Positions 34,847-44,768 are shown, counted from the first letter of the stretch. The stretch: DNA of 64,000 bases from JADLGH01 sp964586675 (GCA_964586675.1 CAZPHQ010000016.1:1-64000); one strand, 5' to 3'. Numbers and translations are program-made. The notes: a model not told the origin generated them from the letters alone.

Positions 34847-36319
34847 ATGAGGCGTAGAACCAAAAGCGTTTACGGCATTGCCGCGTTTATTTCGCTCTTG
34901 TTTTTTATCTCCGGGCTGCCGGATTGCACGTCGGCCGCGCAGGATTCGGCTACGGCCACAGCTGTGCCCGGACCCGAGCCTGGAACGCGAATAACCCCCG
35001 GATACGCCAGTCTCATCGGCGAGTTCGCCTACCTCTGGGGGTGGCCGATGGTGAACGTTCACAACCGCTACGCTACGTTTAAGGACGTGCCGAAGCCGGG
35101 ACTGATGGGCGGAATAGTCCCGGTCGCTCCGCCCAACACGCTCGCCATGCTGCACGATTACATCGCGCCCGAGGAAAGGATGGTCGCGTGCCCGAACCAG
35201 GACGTCGTCTACGGGTTCGGGATATTGTCACTCGATAAGGAGCCCGTCGTGGTGCAGGTGCCGGATTTCGGGGACAGGTTCTGGGTCTACCAGATAGGCG
35301 ACCAGAGGACCGACGGCTTCGCCGAGCTCGGGAAGATGTACGGCTCGGAGCCGGGGTTCTATCTCCTGGCCGGCCCCGGCTGGGAAGGGACAGCGCCCGA
35401 CGACATTAAAAAGGTCTTCCGTTCGCCGACTAACATAGGATATGTCGTCCCCCGAGCTTTTTTAAATGATACGCCCGAGGACAGGGCTTCCGTACAGCCC
35501 GTCATAAACCAGATCATGATGTATCCGCTGAGCGAATTCACTGGGGAAATCAAGACCACGGACTGGACTGCGATACCGAAGTTCCCGCCGCAGTCCGAGG
35601 GCGAAGAGGAAGTGAAGTGGGTAGTGCCCGATAAATTCTTCGACCAGCTGCCTGAAATTTTAAATGAAGTGCCTCCGCTTCCGGGCGAGGAGCCGTTATA
35701 CGCACTGCTGCAGTCCGTGCTCGACGCAGCTTCCAAGGACGACAAGATAAAGGCGGCCCTGAACCAGGCGGCGGCGGATGCGGACGCGAATATCGTGAAG
35801 CCTCTTTTCCAGTTCCGAAACTACGGCATCCCGCTTCCCGATAACTGGACCACGATCAACAACGGGGCGGATTTCGGGACGGATTATTTCACTCGCACGG
35901 CGGTCGCAAAGTCGAACATATTTGTGAACCAGCCGGCAGAGACGAAATACTTCTACCAGGACCTCGATTCCACCGGCGCGCGGCTCAACGGGAGCAAGCG
36001 ATATACGGTCACTTTCCCGAAAGGGGAACTGCCTCCCGTGAAAGGGTTCTGGTCGCTCACGCTTTACAACGAGCACCACTTTTTTTATCCGAACGACCTC
36101 AAGCGGTATTCTCTCGGCACGAAGAACCAGGGTCTTAAATATAGCCCCGACGGCTCGCTCACGCTGTATGTTCAGAACGAGCCGCCCGGTGAAGACAAGC
36201 GGGCGAACTGGCTTCCGGCTCCGGCGGGAGACTTCACTCTATACATCCGCGCATACTGGCCCGAGGCTTCTGCCGTCGAAGGAAAGTGGACGCCGCCGCC
36301 GGTCACTGCCGTTAAGTAA
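34847..36319 (+). CDS. Exported DUF1254/DUF1214 protein
   Basis: Encodes 490 aa from the ATG at 34847 (GGGAGGAAGG upstream). An N-terminal signal segment is followed by DUF1254 (about residues 45-170, YLWGWPMVNVHNRY, NQDVVYGFGILSLDKEPVV) and DUF1214 (about 370-475, VKGFWSLTLYNEHHFF, YSPDGSLTLYVQNEPPG). Such pairs are common periplasmic proteins of unknown activity, often next to sulfatases. Its paralogue follows at once, and a sulfatase set lies downstream. Confidence 0.85.
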   Translation: MRRRTKSVYGIAAFISLLFFISGLPDCTSAAQDSATATAVPGPEPGTRITPGYASLIGEFAYLWGWPMVNVHNRYATFKDVPKPGLMGGIVPVAPPNTLAMLHDYIAPEERMVACPNQDVVYGFGILSLDKEPVVVQVPDFGDRFWVYQIGDQRTDGFAELGKMYGSEPGFYLLAGPGWEGTAPDDIKKVFRSPTNIGYVVPRAFLNDTPEDRASVQPVINQIMMYPLSEFTGEIKTTDWTAIPKFPPQSEGEEEVKWVVPDKFFDQLPEILNEVPPLPGEEPLYALLQSVLDAASKDDKIKAALNQAAADADANIVKPLFQFRNYGIPLPDNWTTINNGADFGTDYFTRTAVAKSNIFVNQPAETKYFYQDLDSTGARLNGSKRYTVTFPKGELPPVKGFWSLTLYNEHHFFYPNDLKRYSLGTKNQGLKYSPDGSLTLYVQNEPPGEDKRANWLPAPAGDFTLYIRAYWPEASAVEGKWTPPPVTAVK

Positions 36320-36359
36320 AGACGCACGGCATGCGAACGCAGTCAACAAGGAGGTTTAT

Positions 36360-37832
36360 ATGCAGGCACGGAATAAGTTCTTATGGGTTTTAATCGTCAT
36401 ATCGCTGTTGATCGCCGGAAGCTCGTGTAAAAGCCCCGAAAAGGAAGCGCCGCCTACTCCGGCTCCGACGCCGGCTCCCACTGCGAGCCCGACGGCAGGT
36501 CCCACGGCTCTCACGCCGGAAGAAGCGAGGGAAATTGCCAAAGAGGCGTACATTTATGCCTACCCCATGATAGAGAATTACAAAACTATGTACGAGTACT
36601 CCATAGACAAATATAATTTCGAGTACAAGGCCCCCTTCAACCAGATATCGAACACTGCCAGGGTGTATACCCCGGAAGACAAGGTTATCGTTACGCCGAA
36701 CAGCGACACTCCGTATTCTTTCGTATGGCTCGATCTGAGAGCGGAGCCGATGGTGCTTTCCGTTCCGGAGATTGCGAAAGACCGCTACTACTCGATCCAG
36801 CTTGTCGACCTCTATACCTACAACTTCGATTACATAGGGAGCCGCGCAACCGGGAACGCCGCGGGCAGCTATCTCATCGCCGGGCCGGGATGGTATGGAG
36901 AGGCTCCTTCGGGCATAGCGGAGGTGATCCGCTCCGATACCGAATTCGTTCTCGCGGTTTACAGGACGCAGCTTTTCGACCCCGACGACATAGAGAATGT
37001 TAAGAAGATACAGTCGGAGTATAAAGTCGAACCCCTGAGCGTGTTTCTCGGCGCCGCCGCGCCCACACCCGCGCCGACCCCAGCTCCGGAGATAAACTTC
37101 CCGACATATAACGCCGTGGAAGCGCACGGAATAGATTTCATCAATTATCTCAATTTCCTCCTCCAGTTCTGCCCTGCGATCCCCTCCGAAAAGGAGCTCA
37201 TGGAGCGTTTCTCGAAGATAGGCATAGGGCCGGGCGAGGCGTTTCACTACTCTCAATACCCGCCCGATATAGTCGCCGCGATGGAGGCAGGAATAGCGGA
37301 CGGGAAGGAGGCGATCGATAAGCAGGCGGCTTCTACTGCAAGCTCTGAAGACGCGTTCGGCACGCGCGCATTTCTCGGGGACAACTATGTCGTCCGGGCC
37401 GCCGCTGCGAAGATGGGGATATACGGCAATTCAAAAGAAGAGGCTTACTATGTTGCGTATTTCAAGGACAGCGAAGGGAATCCGCTCGACGCGGCCGGAC
37501 ACAATTACACGCTCACATTCCCGAAGGACGGGCTTCCACCCGCCAACGCGTTCTGGTCCGTGACGATGTATGACGCGAAGACGCAGCTCCTCGTCGCGAA
37601 CCCGATCAACCGCTATCTCGTAAATTCTCCGATGCTTCCCGACCTCAAATTCGCCGAGGACGGGTCGCTTACCGTTTATTTGCAGAACGAGTCTCCGGGA
37701 AAAGAAAAGGAAGCGAACTGGCTGCCGGCACCTGCCGCGCCGTTCTATGCTGTGCTCCGCATATACTGGCCTAAGGAATCGGTGCTGGATCATTCGTGGA
37801 AGGCTCCTCAGCCTGTGGCGGCGGCGAAATAA
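36360..37832 (+). CDS. DUF1254/DUF1214 lipoprotein, paralogue of preceding gene
   Basis: Encodes 490 aa from the ATG at 36360 (AAGGAGG upstream). Lipoprotein signal ending AGSSC, then a Pro/Thr tether (PTPAPTPAPTASPT), DUF1254 (EAYIYAYPMIENYKTMYEYS, TPNSDTPYSFVWLDLRAEP) and DUF1214 (FWSVTMYDAKTQLL, FAEDGSLTVYLQNESPG). A second PTPAPTPAP tract interrupts the middle of the protein near residue 235, an unusual low-complexity insert. Function unknown; it lies 40 bases after its paralogue. Confidence 0.85.
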   Translation: MQARNKFLWVLIVISLLIAGSSCKSPEKEAPPTPAPTPAPTASPTAGPTALTPEEAREIAKEAYIYAYPMIENYKTMYEYSIDKYNFEYKAPFNQISNTARVYTPEDKVIVTPNSDTPYSFVWLDLRAEPMVLSVPEIAKDRYYSIQLVDLYTYNFDYIGSRATGNAAGSYLIAGPGWYGEAPSGIAEVIRSDTEFVLAVYRTQLFDPDDIENVKKIQSEYKVEPLSVFLGAAAPTPAPTPAPEINFPTYNAVEAHGIDFINYLNFLLQFCPAIPSEKELMERFSKIGIGPGEAFHYSQYPPDIVAAMEAGIADGKEAIDKQAASTASSEDAFGTRAFLGDNYVVRAAAAKMGIYGNSKEEAYYVAYFKDSEGNPLDAAGHNYTLTFPKDGLPPANAFWSVTMYDAKTQLLVANPINRYLVNSPMLPDLKFAEDGSLTVYLQNESPGKEKEANWLPAPAAPFYAVLRIYWPKESVLDHSWKAPQPVAAAK

Positions 37833-37905
37833 TTATCGCGGAGGGATTGGCAGGAAGTCGTAACCGAACGAAATAAGGCAGTGAAAAAAACAGCGGGGGT
37901 GCTTT

Positions 37906-39882
37906 ATGAATAGCATGAAGCTTGCGGCTCGGATGTTTATTTTTGCATTGTTCTGTGTTTTTGTCTTGAGCATTGGCGCCATGGCGCAGGTTGCGACGAA
38001 AGCCGCGACCGATGAAACGAAGCAGGCGAATGCAGCCCTGGTTCAGAAGCTTCCGTTCGCGGACAAGACCGACTTCGAGAACGCGAACAGGGGATTTATA
38101 GCGACGATACCCGACCTCGATATAAAAGACGATAAGGGGAACGTCGTGTGGTCGCTCGTCCCTTATAAATTCCTCGAAGCGGAAGAATCTCCCGACACTG
38201 TGAACCCGAGCCTCTGGCGTCAGGCGCAGCTCAACATGACGAACGGGCTTTTTAAGGTTACGGACCGCATCTACCAGATACGCGGGTTCGATATGTCGAA
38301 TATGTCGATAATCGAAGGCGACACGGGAATCATAATCGTCGATCCGCTCATTTCCACGGAGACTGCAAAGGCCGGGCTCGACCTTTACTTCCAGCACAGG
38401 CCGAAGAAGCCTGTCGTCGCCGTGATCTACACGCACAGCCACGTCGATCATTACGGCGGCGTGAAGGGCGTCGTCAGCGAAGACGACGTCAACGCGGGCA
38501 AGATCAAAATCCTCGCGCCGGAGGGCTTCCTCGAAGAGGCAGTCAGCGAGAACGTGTTCGCCGGGAACGCGATGAGCCGGAGGGCCGTCTACATGTACGG
38601 CCTGGTTCTGCCGAGGGGAGTGGAAGGCCAGGTGGACGGCGGGCTCGGTAAATCTGGGTCGACAGGAACCGTGACACTCATACCTCCGACGGACCTGATC
38701 CAGACTACCGGGGAAAAGATGACCGTCGACGGCATAGAGATGGAGTTTCAGATGGCCCCCGGCACGGAAGCCCCGGCCGAGATGCTCGTCTACTTCCCGC
38801 AGTTCAAGGCGCTCCTCGCCGCCGAGGACGCGACGCACACCCTTCATAACCTCTATACGCTCCGGGGTGCGCAGGTGCGCGACGCGAGCAAATGGTGGAA
38901 GGCGCTCAACAAAACGATAGACATGTACGGCCCACGGACGGAAGTCGTATTCGCTTCGCACCACTGGCCGACGTGGGGCAACGAAAATATTATCCCGTAC
39001 CTGAAAAGCCAGCGGGACCTTTATAAATACATACACGACCAGTCGCTCCGGCTTCTGAACGCGGGCTATACGATGACCGAAATAGGGGAGATGGTGACGC
39101 TGCCCGAGAGCCTCGATCAGAAGTGGTATAACCGCGGCTATTACGGCACGGTGAATCACGACTCGAAGGCTGTCTACCAGCGCTATCTGGGGTGGTACGA
39201 TTCAAACCCCGCGAACCTCTACGCGCTTCCGCCCGAAGCCGCGTCAAAAAAGTACGTCGAGTTCATGGGCGGACCCGCAGCGGTTATGGAGAAGGCGAAG
39301 GAGTCTTTCGCAGCGGGGGATTACAGGTGGGTTGCGATGGTGATGAATCACGTCGTATTCGCGGACCCGAATAACAAGGAGGCGCGCGATCTCCAGGCCG
39401 ACGCGCTCGAGCAGCTCGGATACCAGTCGGAATCCGGCCCGTGGCGGAACGAATTCCTCATGGGCGCATACGAGCTTCGTAACGGCGTACCGGACGTCGT
39501 TTCTACCCAGGCTGCCAGCCCCGATACCATCAGGGCTATGACCGTAGAAATGCTTCTCGACTACATGGGCATGCGTATAGACGGGCCGAAAGCGGCGGGC
39601 AAGAAGATCGGCATTAACTGGGTGCTGCCGGATACGAACCAGAAGTATGCGGTGGAGCTAGAGAACTCAGTGCTCATATACTCTGATGGAACACTTCCGA
39701 ACCCGGATGCGACGCTCACTCTGTCCCGCGCCAGCATGGACAACATAATGCTCGGGCAGACGACCCTGGCAAAGGAGATAGAAAACGGGAACGCAACTGT
39801 CGACGGAAGCCAGGAGAAGCTGAACGAGCTCCTCGGCCTTATCGTGCAGTTCCCGTTCTGGTTTAATATCGTGACGCCGTGA
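37906..39882 (+). CDS. Linear alkylsulfatase, metallo-beta-lactamase type (SdsA1/BDS1-like)
   Basis: Encodes 658 aa. A signal peptide (cleavage likely after AMA) leads to a metallo-beta-lactamase domain with T-H-S-H-V-D-H: zinc ligands H177, H179, D181 and H182, matching the binuclear site of SdsA1. It also has AAEDATHTLHN and ASHHWPTWG. A helical dimerisation domain and an SCP2-like C-terminal domain (IGINWVLPDTNQKYAVELEN) complete the SdsA1 architecture. Expected to hydrolyse primary alkyl sulfates such as dodecyl sulfate in the periplasm, releasing sulfate and alcohol. It is next to an arylsulfatase. Confidence 0.92.
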   Translation: MNSMKLAARMFIFALFCVFVLSIGAMAQVATKAATDETKQANAALVQKLPFADKTDFENANRGFIATIPDLDIKDDKGNVVWSLVPYKFLEAEESPDTVNPSLWRQAQLNMTNGLFKVTDRIYQIRGFDMSNMSIIEGDTGIIIVDPLISTETAKAGLDLYFQHRPKKPVVAVIYTHSHVDHYGGVKGVVSEDDVNAGKIKILAPEGFLEEAVSENVFAGNAMSRRAVYMYGLVLPRGVEGQVDGGLGKSGSTGTVTLIPPTDLIQTTGEKMTVDGIEMEFQMAPGTEAPAEMLVYFPQFKALLAAEDATHTLHNLYTLRGAQVRDASKWWKALNKTIDMYGPRTEVVFASHHWPTWGNENIIPYLKSQRDLYKYIHDQSLRLLNAGYTMTEIGEMVTLPESLDQKWYNRGYYGTVNHDSKAVYQRYLGWYDSNPANLYALPPEAASKKYVEFMGGPAAVMEKAKESFAAGDYRWVAMVMNHVVFADPNNKEARDLQADALEQLGYQSESGPWRNEFLMGAYELRNGVPDVVSTQAASPDTIRAMTVEMLLDYMGMRIDGPKAAGKKIGINWVLPDTNQKYAVELENSVLIYSDGTLPNPDATLTLSRASMDNIMLGQTTLAKEIENGNATVDGSQEKLNELLGLIVQFPFWFNIVTP

Positions 39883-39956
39883 TGGTGCGGGAGACGCTAC
39901 GGTAAATGAAAGAATGAGATGAACTGAACCCAAATGAGACTCGAAGGAGGCGCGAA

Positions 39957-41726
39957 ATGAAGACTCGGAGAAGATTCCCGCTTGCGGCTTACGCTGTATT
40001 GCTGTCGGCGCTCCTTTTCATGGGATATGCCTACACGCGTGAGGATGCTAACGGTCAGAATACCGGGGACGAGAAGGCGGCGACTGCCGCCGAGTCGGCG
40101 GCTACGGCCGCACCGGCGACGCCCGGTCCCGCGTCTGAAGCGGACGGCGGCGGCCCTGTGAGGGTGACGGGGAGGCCGGGTTACGACCACCCGGGGCAGA
40201 ATCTCGTCGCGAAACCGGTCTCCATCGCTCCCAACATGGAGCCGGTGATTCAGCATCCTGAACAGCAGGACGAGGCGCGGAAGAAGCTCGCCGACCTCGA
40301 GAAGAAGACCGGGAAGAAACCGAATATTCTCATATTCCTCCTGGACGATGTCGGCTGGGCCGATTTCGGGTTTAACGGCGGGGGAATCTCCGTCGGGAAT
40401 CCGACGCCGGACGTCGACCGTATAGCGTCGGAAGGACTCATACTCACCTCCGCCTACTCGCAGCCTACGTGCTCGCCGACACGCGCGACGATAATGACGG
40501 GGCAGTATCCCGTCCACCACGGCATACAGTCGCCGCCTATGTACGGACAGCCGGGCGGGCTGGCCGGTCTCGTCACGCTCTCAAAGCTCATGTCGGGCCA
40601 GGGGTATGTTACGCAGGCGATAGGCAAATGGCACATGGGGGAGAACGAGGGCTCTCAGCCGCAGAATGTCGGGTTCGACGACTTCAGGGGATTCCTCTCC
40701 GTCTCCGACATGTACACCGAGTGGCGCGATCCGGATTTTAACCCCGAGGTCGCGCTTAGTCCCTCGCGATACGAATACATTGACAAGCTGCCTTTCAGTA
40801 AGGACGATGTACATGCTGTGAAGGGCGGCAAGATAGAGAAGGTCGATGAGATCACCGTCGATTACATCAAGGACCTCGACCAGAGGTGGGCGGATTACGG
40901 CGTCGAGTTCATAAAAAAGATGGCCGACAGCGACAAGCCGTTTTTCCTTTATTACGGGACGCGCGGCTGCCACTTCGACAACTATCCGAACGAGTATTAC
41001 CAGGGACGCTCGCCGGCGCGGACGGTTTACAGCGACTGCATAGTCGAAATGAACGATGTTTTCGCGAAGCTCTACAAGGCCCTCGAAGAAACGGGGCAGC
41101 TCGAAAACACTTTCATCTTCTTTACCTCCGACAACGGCCCCGAAGCGGAGGTCCCGCCCTACGGAAGGACGTGGTTCCGGGGCGCCAAGGGCTCGACATA
41201 CGAGGGCGGCGTCCGGGTGCCGACGTTCGTCTACTGGAAGGGGATGATAGAGCCGCGAAAGTCGGAAGGATTATTCGACCTCGCGGACCTATTCAACACG
41301 TCGCTCGCCCTCGCCGGCAAGCCTGGGGCCGACGCCGGGAAGCTGGTTCCCGCCGACCGCTACATCGACGGTATAGACCAGACGTCGTTCCTCCTTGCGG
41401 AGAACGGCGAATCGAACCGCCGCAGCATTTTCTATTTCTGGAACGATCAGCTCTCCGCAGTTCGCATGGACGAGTTCAAGTTCATGATACTCGCCCAGAA
41501 CCCGGACAGCATTAACCGGCTCGGCAATAAAGGCGGACTGAGCGGGTCGGCGGAGCAGTCGTGGGCGACGATCATGTTCAATCTCTACACGAATCCGCAG
41601 GAGGACGAGTCGATCGGCATCAGGCATATACCCATGGGGATTCCGCTTACGGACGAGATCGGGCGGTACCAGGGCGTGCTCAAAAAATTCCCGCCGAAGT
41701 ATCAAATAGGAATGCCGGTTAAATAA
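39957..41726 (+). CDS. Type I (formylglycine) arylsulfatase
   Basis: Encodes 589 aa. An N-terminal signal or anchor (residues about 8-25) and an Ala/Pro-rich linker precede the alkaline-phosphatase-fold sulfatase domain. Metal-binding D130-D131 lie in FLLDDVGW. The modification motif C-S-P-T-R has Cys172, the Cys type that needs oxidation to formylglycine; GKWHMG and TSDNGPE are further conserved blocks. Acts on sulfate esters in the cell envelope. The gene for a formylglycine-generating enzyme follows 32 bases later. Confidence 0.94.
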   Translation: MKTRRRFPLAAYAVLLSALLFMGYAYTREDANGQNTGDEKAATAAESAATAAPATPGPASEADGGGPVRVTGRPGYDHPGQNLVAKPVSIAPNMEPVIQHPEQQDEARKKLADLEKKTGKKPNILIFLLDDVGWADFGFNGGGISVGNPTPDVDRIASEGLILTSAYSQPTCSPTRATIMTGQYPVHHGIQSPPMYGQPGGLAGLVTLSKLMSGQGYVTQAIGKWHMGENEGSQPQNVGFDDFRGFLSVSDMYTEWRDPDFNPEVALSPSRYEYIDKLPFSKDDVHAVKGGKIEKVDEITVDYIKDLDQRWADYGVEFIKKMADSDKPFFLYYGTRGCHFDNYPNEYYQGRSPARTVYSDCIVEMNDVFAKLYKALEETGQLENTFIFFTSDNGPEAEVPPYGRTWFRGAKGSTYEGGVRVPTFVYWKGMIEPRKSEGLFDLADLFNTSLALAGKPGADAGKLVPADRYIDGIDQTSFLLAENGESNRRSIFYFWNDQLSAVRMDEFKFMILAQNPDSINRLGNKGGLSGSAEQSWATIMFNLYTNPQEDESIGIRHIPMGIPLTDEIGRYQGVLKKFPPKYQIGMPVK

Positions 41727-41758
41727 CGGCGTAGTCCCCGCCAAAGGGAGCACATGAT

Positions 41759-42958
41759 TTGAGCAAGGAATCGAATGTGAAAAACGCGAAGAAGGAAACG
41801 GCGGAAAGCGGTAAAGGGAAAAGCGCGGCGGTGTATTTTATCGCGGCGGCGATAGTCGCGATCTCGGCGTTCGGGGCGTACCAGTTTTTCAGGGCCGAGT
41901 CTCCAGTTCCCGTCGCGGCCACGAAGCCGGCGCCGATCAACGGCTCGTTCCTTACGACCGTCCCGAACGGCTTCAAGCCGTCAGCCGAAGCGCCGAAGGG
42001 CATGGCGTGGATTCCGGGCGGCGAGTTCTCGATGGGAAGCGCGGACCCGCGAGGCGTCGAGCACGGCGGGAACGATCCGATGGCCGATACGCGTCCCATT
42101 CACCGTGTTTACGTGGACGGATTCTGGATGGACACGACGGAAGTTACGAACGGGCAGTACGAGGAATTCGTATCGGCGACGGGCTACGTGACCGTGGCCG
42201 AAAAGACGCCGCTCGCGGAGGATTTTCCGGGCGTGCCGGCGGAAAATCTCGTCGCCGGATCGGCTGTGTTCACGCCGCCGAGCGGGGCTGTCCCGCTCGA
42301 CAGCCACTACAGGTGGTGGAGCTACGTTCGCGGCGCGGACTGGCGTCAACCTTCAGGGCCGGGTGTGGCTATCGAGGGCTGGGAGAAGTATCCTGTCGTG
42401 CAGGTCGCATACGAGGACGCCGCCGCCTTCTGCACCTGGGCTGGAAAGCGCCTGCCGACGGAGGCCGAGTGGGAGTTCGCCGCGAGGGGAGGACTCACCG
42501 GGAAGCTCTACCCGTGGGGGGACGATCTCATGCCCGAAGCCGGCTATATGGCGAATACGTTCCAGGGCAATTTCCCGTATAAGGAGATCCCCGAGGACGG
42601 GTACGACGGTATAGCTCCCGTCGCGAGCTTTAAGCCGAACGGCTACGGGCTTTACGACGTGAGCGGGAATGTGTGGGAGTGGGTGAGCGACTGGTACACG
42701 CCGGACTACTATTCCGAGCTCGCGGCTTCTGGAGTCGTATCGAAGAATCCAACGGGCCCGGCGTCGTCGTACGACCCAGCGGAGCCCGGTGTTACGAAGC
42801 GCGTGCACAGGGGCGGCTCTTATCTCTGCACGGAAGAGTATTGCACGCGGTATATGGTCGGCACGCGGGGGAAGGGCGAGGTGAGCACGGGCACGAATCA
42901 TCTCGGGTTCAGGTGCGTTATGGAATCTGAACAGGAGAACATGCAGACGAAAAAGTGA
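41759..42958 (+). CDS. Membrane-anchored formylglycine-generating enzyme
   Basis: Encodes 399 aa, starting at TTG (AAAGGGAG eight bases upstream; the nearby ATG at 41754 is closed after two codons). One membrane span at residues 23-43 puts the FGE-sulfatase domain outside the cytoplasm. The domain has GMAWIPGGEFSMGS, RLPTEAEWEFAARGG, GNVWEWVSDWY and HLGFRC. C357-x4-C362 in GGSYLC...C aligns with the copper-binding pair of true FGE, so this should be the oxygen-dependent enzyme that converts the sulfatase Cys to formylglycine, not merely a FGE-fold relative. Likely partner: the sulfatase just upstream. Confidence 0.92.
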   Translation: MSKESNVKNAKKETAESGKGKSAAVYFIAAAIVAISAFGAYQFFRAESPVPVAATKPAPINGSFLTTVPNGFKPSAEAPKGMAWIPGGEFSMGSADPRGVEHGGNDPMADTRPIHRVYVDGFWMDTTEVTNGQYEEFVSATGYVTVAEKTPLAEDFPGVPAENLVAGSAVFTPPSGAVPLDSHYRWWSYVRGADWRQPSGPGVAIEGWEKYPVVQVAYEDAAAFCTWAGKRLPTEAEWEFAARGGLTGKLYPWGDDLMPEAGYMANTFQGNFPYKEIPEDGYDGIAPVASFKPNGYGLYDVSGNVWEWVSDWYTPDYYSELAASGVVSKNPTGPASSYDPAEPGVTKRVHRGGSYLCTEEYCTRYMVGTRGKGEVSTGTNHLGFRCVMESEQENMQTKK

Positions 42959-42973
42959 AAGGGGGCCAGGAGT

Positions 42974-43873
42974 ATGGGTAAGGGATTTTGTACGTCGTCG
43001 ATTCCATGCGCTGTGCTGATTGCCGTAATCCTTGCGGGGCCTCTCCCGGAGACTGCCGGCGCGCGGGAATCCGCGACGCCGTCCACCGGGACGGAGTCTC
43101 AGCAGCAGAGCCTCGACGAGCTCAATGTGCAGCTTCAAAACCCTGTCTCCAGCGTGTGGAATCTCACGTTCCAGTTCAACAATTTCTTCCTCGACGGGCC
43201 GCCTTCGGACAAGACGCGCGTTCAAAGCCTCGTCAATTTTCAACCGGTCATGCCGGTTCTCCTGACGAAGGATATAAACCTCATCGTCCGTCCAGTGATT
43301 CCTGTCGTCTTCTCCGCGCCGGTATTCGACGGCGCGGGGTTCGACAACAAGGGTGGCCTGGGGGACATAGCGCTGGTGCCGTTCCTCTCGCCCGTTACGA
43401 AGAACTGGATACTGGGCCTCGGGCCTTCGTTTATTTTCCCGACGGCGACGGACGACGGACTGGGGCAGGGAAAGCTGCAGATGGGGCCTGCAGCTGTCGT
43501 CGGATGGTTCAACAGGCACTGGATGCTGGGTGTATTCCCGCAGCAGTGGTGGTCCGTCGCGGGGGACAGCGACAGGCCCGACGTGAGCCAGGCGAATATA
43601 CAGTATTTCCTTTTCCGGTTCCTGCCGAACGCGTGGAATATCGGGACGGCCCCGAATGTGCTCATTAACTGGAAGGCGGACGACGATAACAAGGTTACGT
43701 TCCCTGTCGGGCTATCGGTGGGGAAAACCGTGAAGGTCGGAAAGCTCCCCATAGGGCTCAGCCTCCAGGGGCAGTGGATGCCGTGGCACCCGGACGATTT
43801 CGGGCAGAGGTGGAATATTCAGCTTGTTATAAAACCTGTCTTGCCGGCTCTCATAAAGGGGCCGGTGTTTTAG
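42974..43873 (+). CDS. Predicted outer-membrane barrel protein (neuromedin U-like annotation family)
   Basis: Encodes 299 aa with a signal peptide (cleavage near TAGA), a short Ser/Gln-rich stretch and alternating hydrophobic beta segments ending in KGPVF, a C-terminal aromatic as in outer-membrane proteins. PVSSVWNLTFQFN and the WMPWHPDDFGQRWNIQ block resemble proteins often labelled neuromedin U in bacterial databases; that name carries no functional meaning. Perhaps an outer-membrane channel serving the sulfatases. It lies 15 bases after the FGE gene. Confidence 0.75.
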   Translation: MGKGFCTSSIPCAVLIAVILAGPLPETAGARESATPSTGTESQQQSLDELNVQLQNPVSSVWNLTFQFNNFFLDGPPSDKTRVQSLVNFQPVMPVLLTKDINLIVRPVIPVVFSAPVFDGAGFDNKGGLGDIALVPFLSPVTKNWILGLGPSFIFPTATDDGLGQGKLQMGPAAVVGWFNRHWMLGVFPQQWWSVAGDSDRPDVSQANIQYFLFRFLPNAWNIGTAPNVLINWKADDDNKVTFPVGLSVGKTVKVGKLPIGLSLQGQWMPWHPDDFGQRWNIQLVIKPVLPALIKGPVF

Positions 43874-43943
43874 GACTGTAATTCGCGGAAGGGGCTATTC
43901 TTGAGGGCCCCGGATGGAATATAATCGATGTATGAGAGGGACT

Positions 43944-44768
43944 ATGAGAAAGTCGCAACCTGCGTTTTTGATAGCTGTTTTCATCTTCGCCCTTGCCGGC
44001 GCGTCCGTGCCGCTTACCGCATTCGGGCAGATGCCCGGAAGGACTTCCGGCAGGGACTGGCAGTTTTCCATCATGCCTTATCTCTGGATGTCGGGTATAA
44101 ACGGGCACGTCGTAACGCGAGGGATACGGTCGGATGTGGACGTCGATTTCGGGGACATAATCAAGCATTTCGACTTCGGCTTGCAGGTACACGCCGAGGC
44201 GATGTGGAAGAGCAAGTACGGCTTCTTCATCGACCCGACATATCTCAAGATCTCGAGCAATAAAAACATCGCCCTCCCGAACGGGGGAAGTGTGGACAAG
44301 GTGACGCTCAAGGAGTGGCTGGTCGAGGCAGGCGGGGTGTACAGGGTGGCCGAGTGGCCGGGCGAAAGGGGCGCCAAGGGGAACCGCGCCGCTTTCGACG
44401 CCCTCGTCGGCGGGCGGTTCATGTCGACGGACGTGGCCATAAAGCTCAAGGATGCGCCGATTACATATGTCAGCAAGGACAAGCAGTGGCTCGACCTCTT
44501 CATCGGAGGACGCCTCGTGGCGAACCTCGCCGACAAGGTTCCGTTCACGCTGAGGTCGGATATCGGGGGGTTCGGATTCGGTTTTTCATCGAACATCGCG
44601 TGGAACCTCGTGAGCTATATTGGCTACGAGCTTCCGTGGTACGGCATCACGCCCGCGATAGGGTACAGGGTCCTTTACGTCGACTATTCTGACGGCAGCG
44701 GCACTAACAAATTCGTTTACGATACGTGGACGCACGGCCCGATAATCGGCCTCGCGTTTCAGTTCTAG
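43944..44768 (+). CDS. Predicted outer-membrane beta-barrel protein
   Basis: Encodes 274 aa from the ATG at 43944, which gives MRKSQPAFLIAVFIFALAGA as a clean signal peptide; ATGs at 43914 and 43932 are in frame, and AGAGGG lies only three bases upstream of 43944, so the start is uncertain. The mature part has alternating strands (WQFSIMPYLWMSGINGHV, DWQ- and YGFFIDPTYLKISS-type) and ends in the C-terminal Phe signature (GLAFQF). No substrate or partner is known. Confidence 0.75.
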   Translation: MRKSQPAFLIAVFIFALAGASVPLTAFGQMPGRTSGRDWQFSIMPYLWMSGINGHVVTRGIRSDVDVDFGDIIKHFDFGLQVHAEAMWKSKYGFFIDPTYLKISSNKNIALPNGGSVDKVTLKEWLVEAGGVYRVAEWPGERGAKGNRAAFDALVGGRFMSTDVAIKLKDAPITYVSKDKQWLDLFIGGRLVANLADKVPFTLRSDIGGFGFGFSSNIAWNLVSYIGYELPWYGITPAIGYRVLYVDYSDGSGTNKFVYDTWTHGPIIGLAFQF

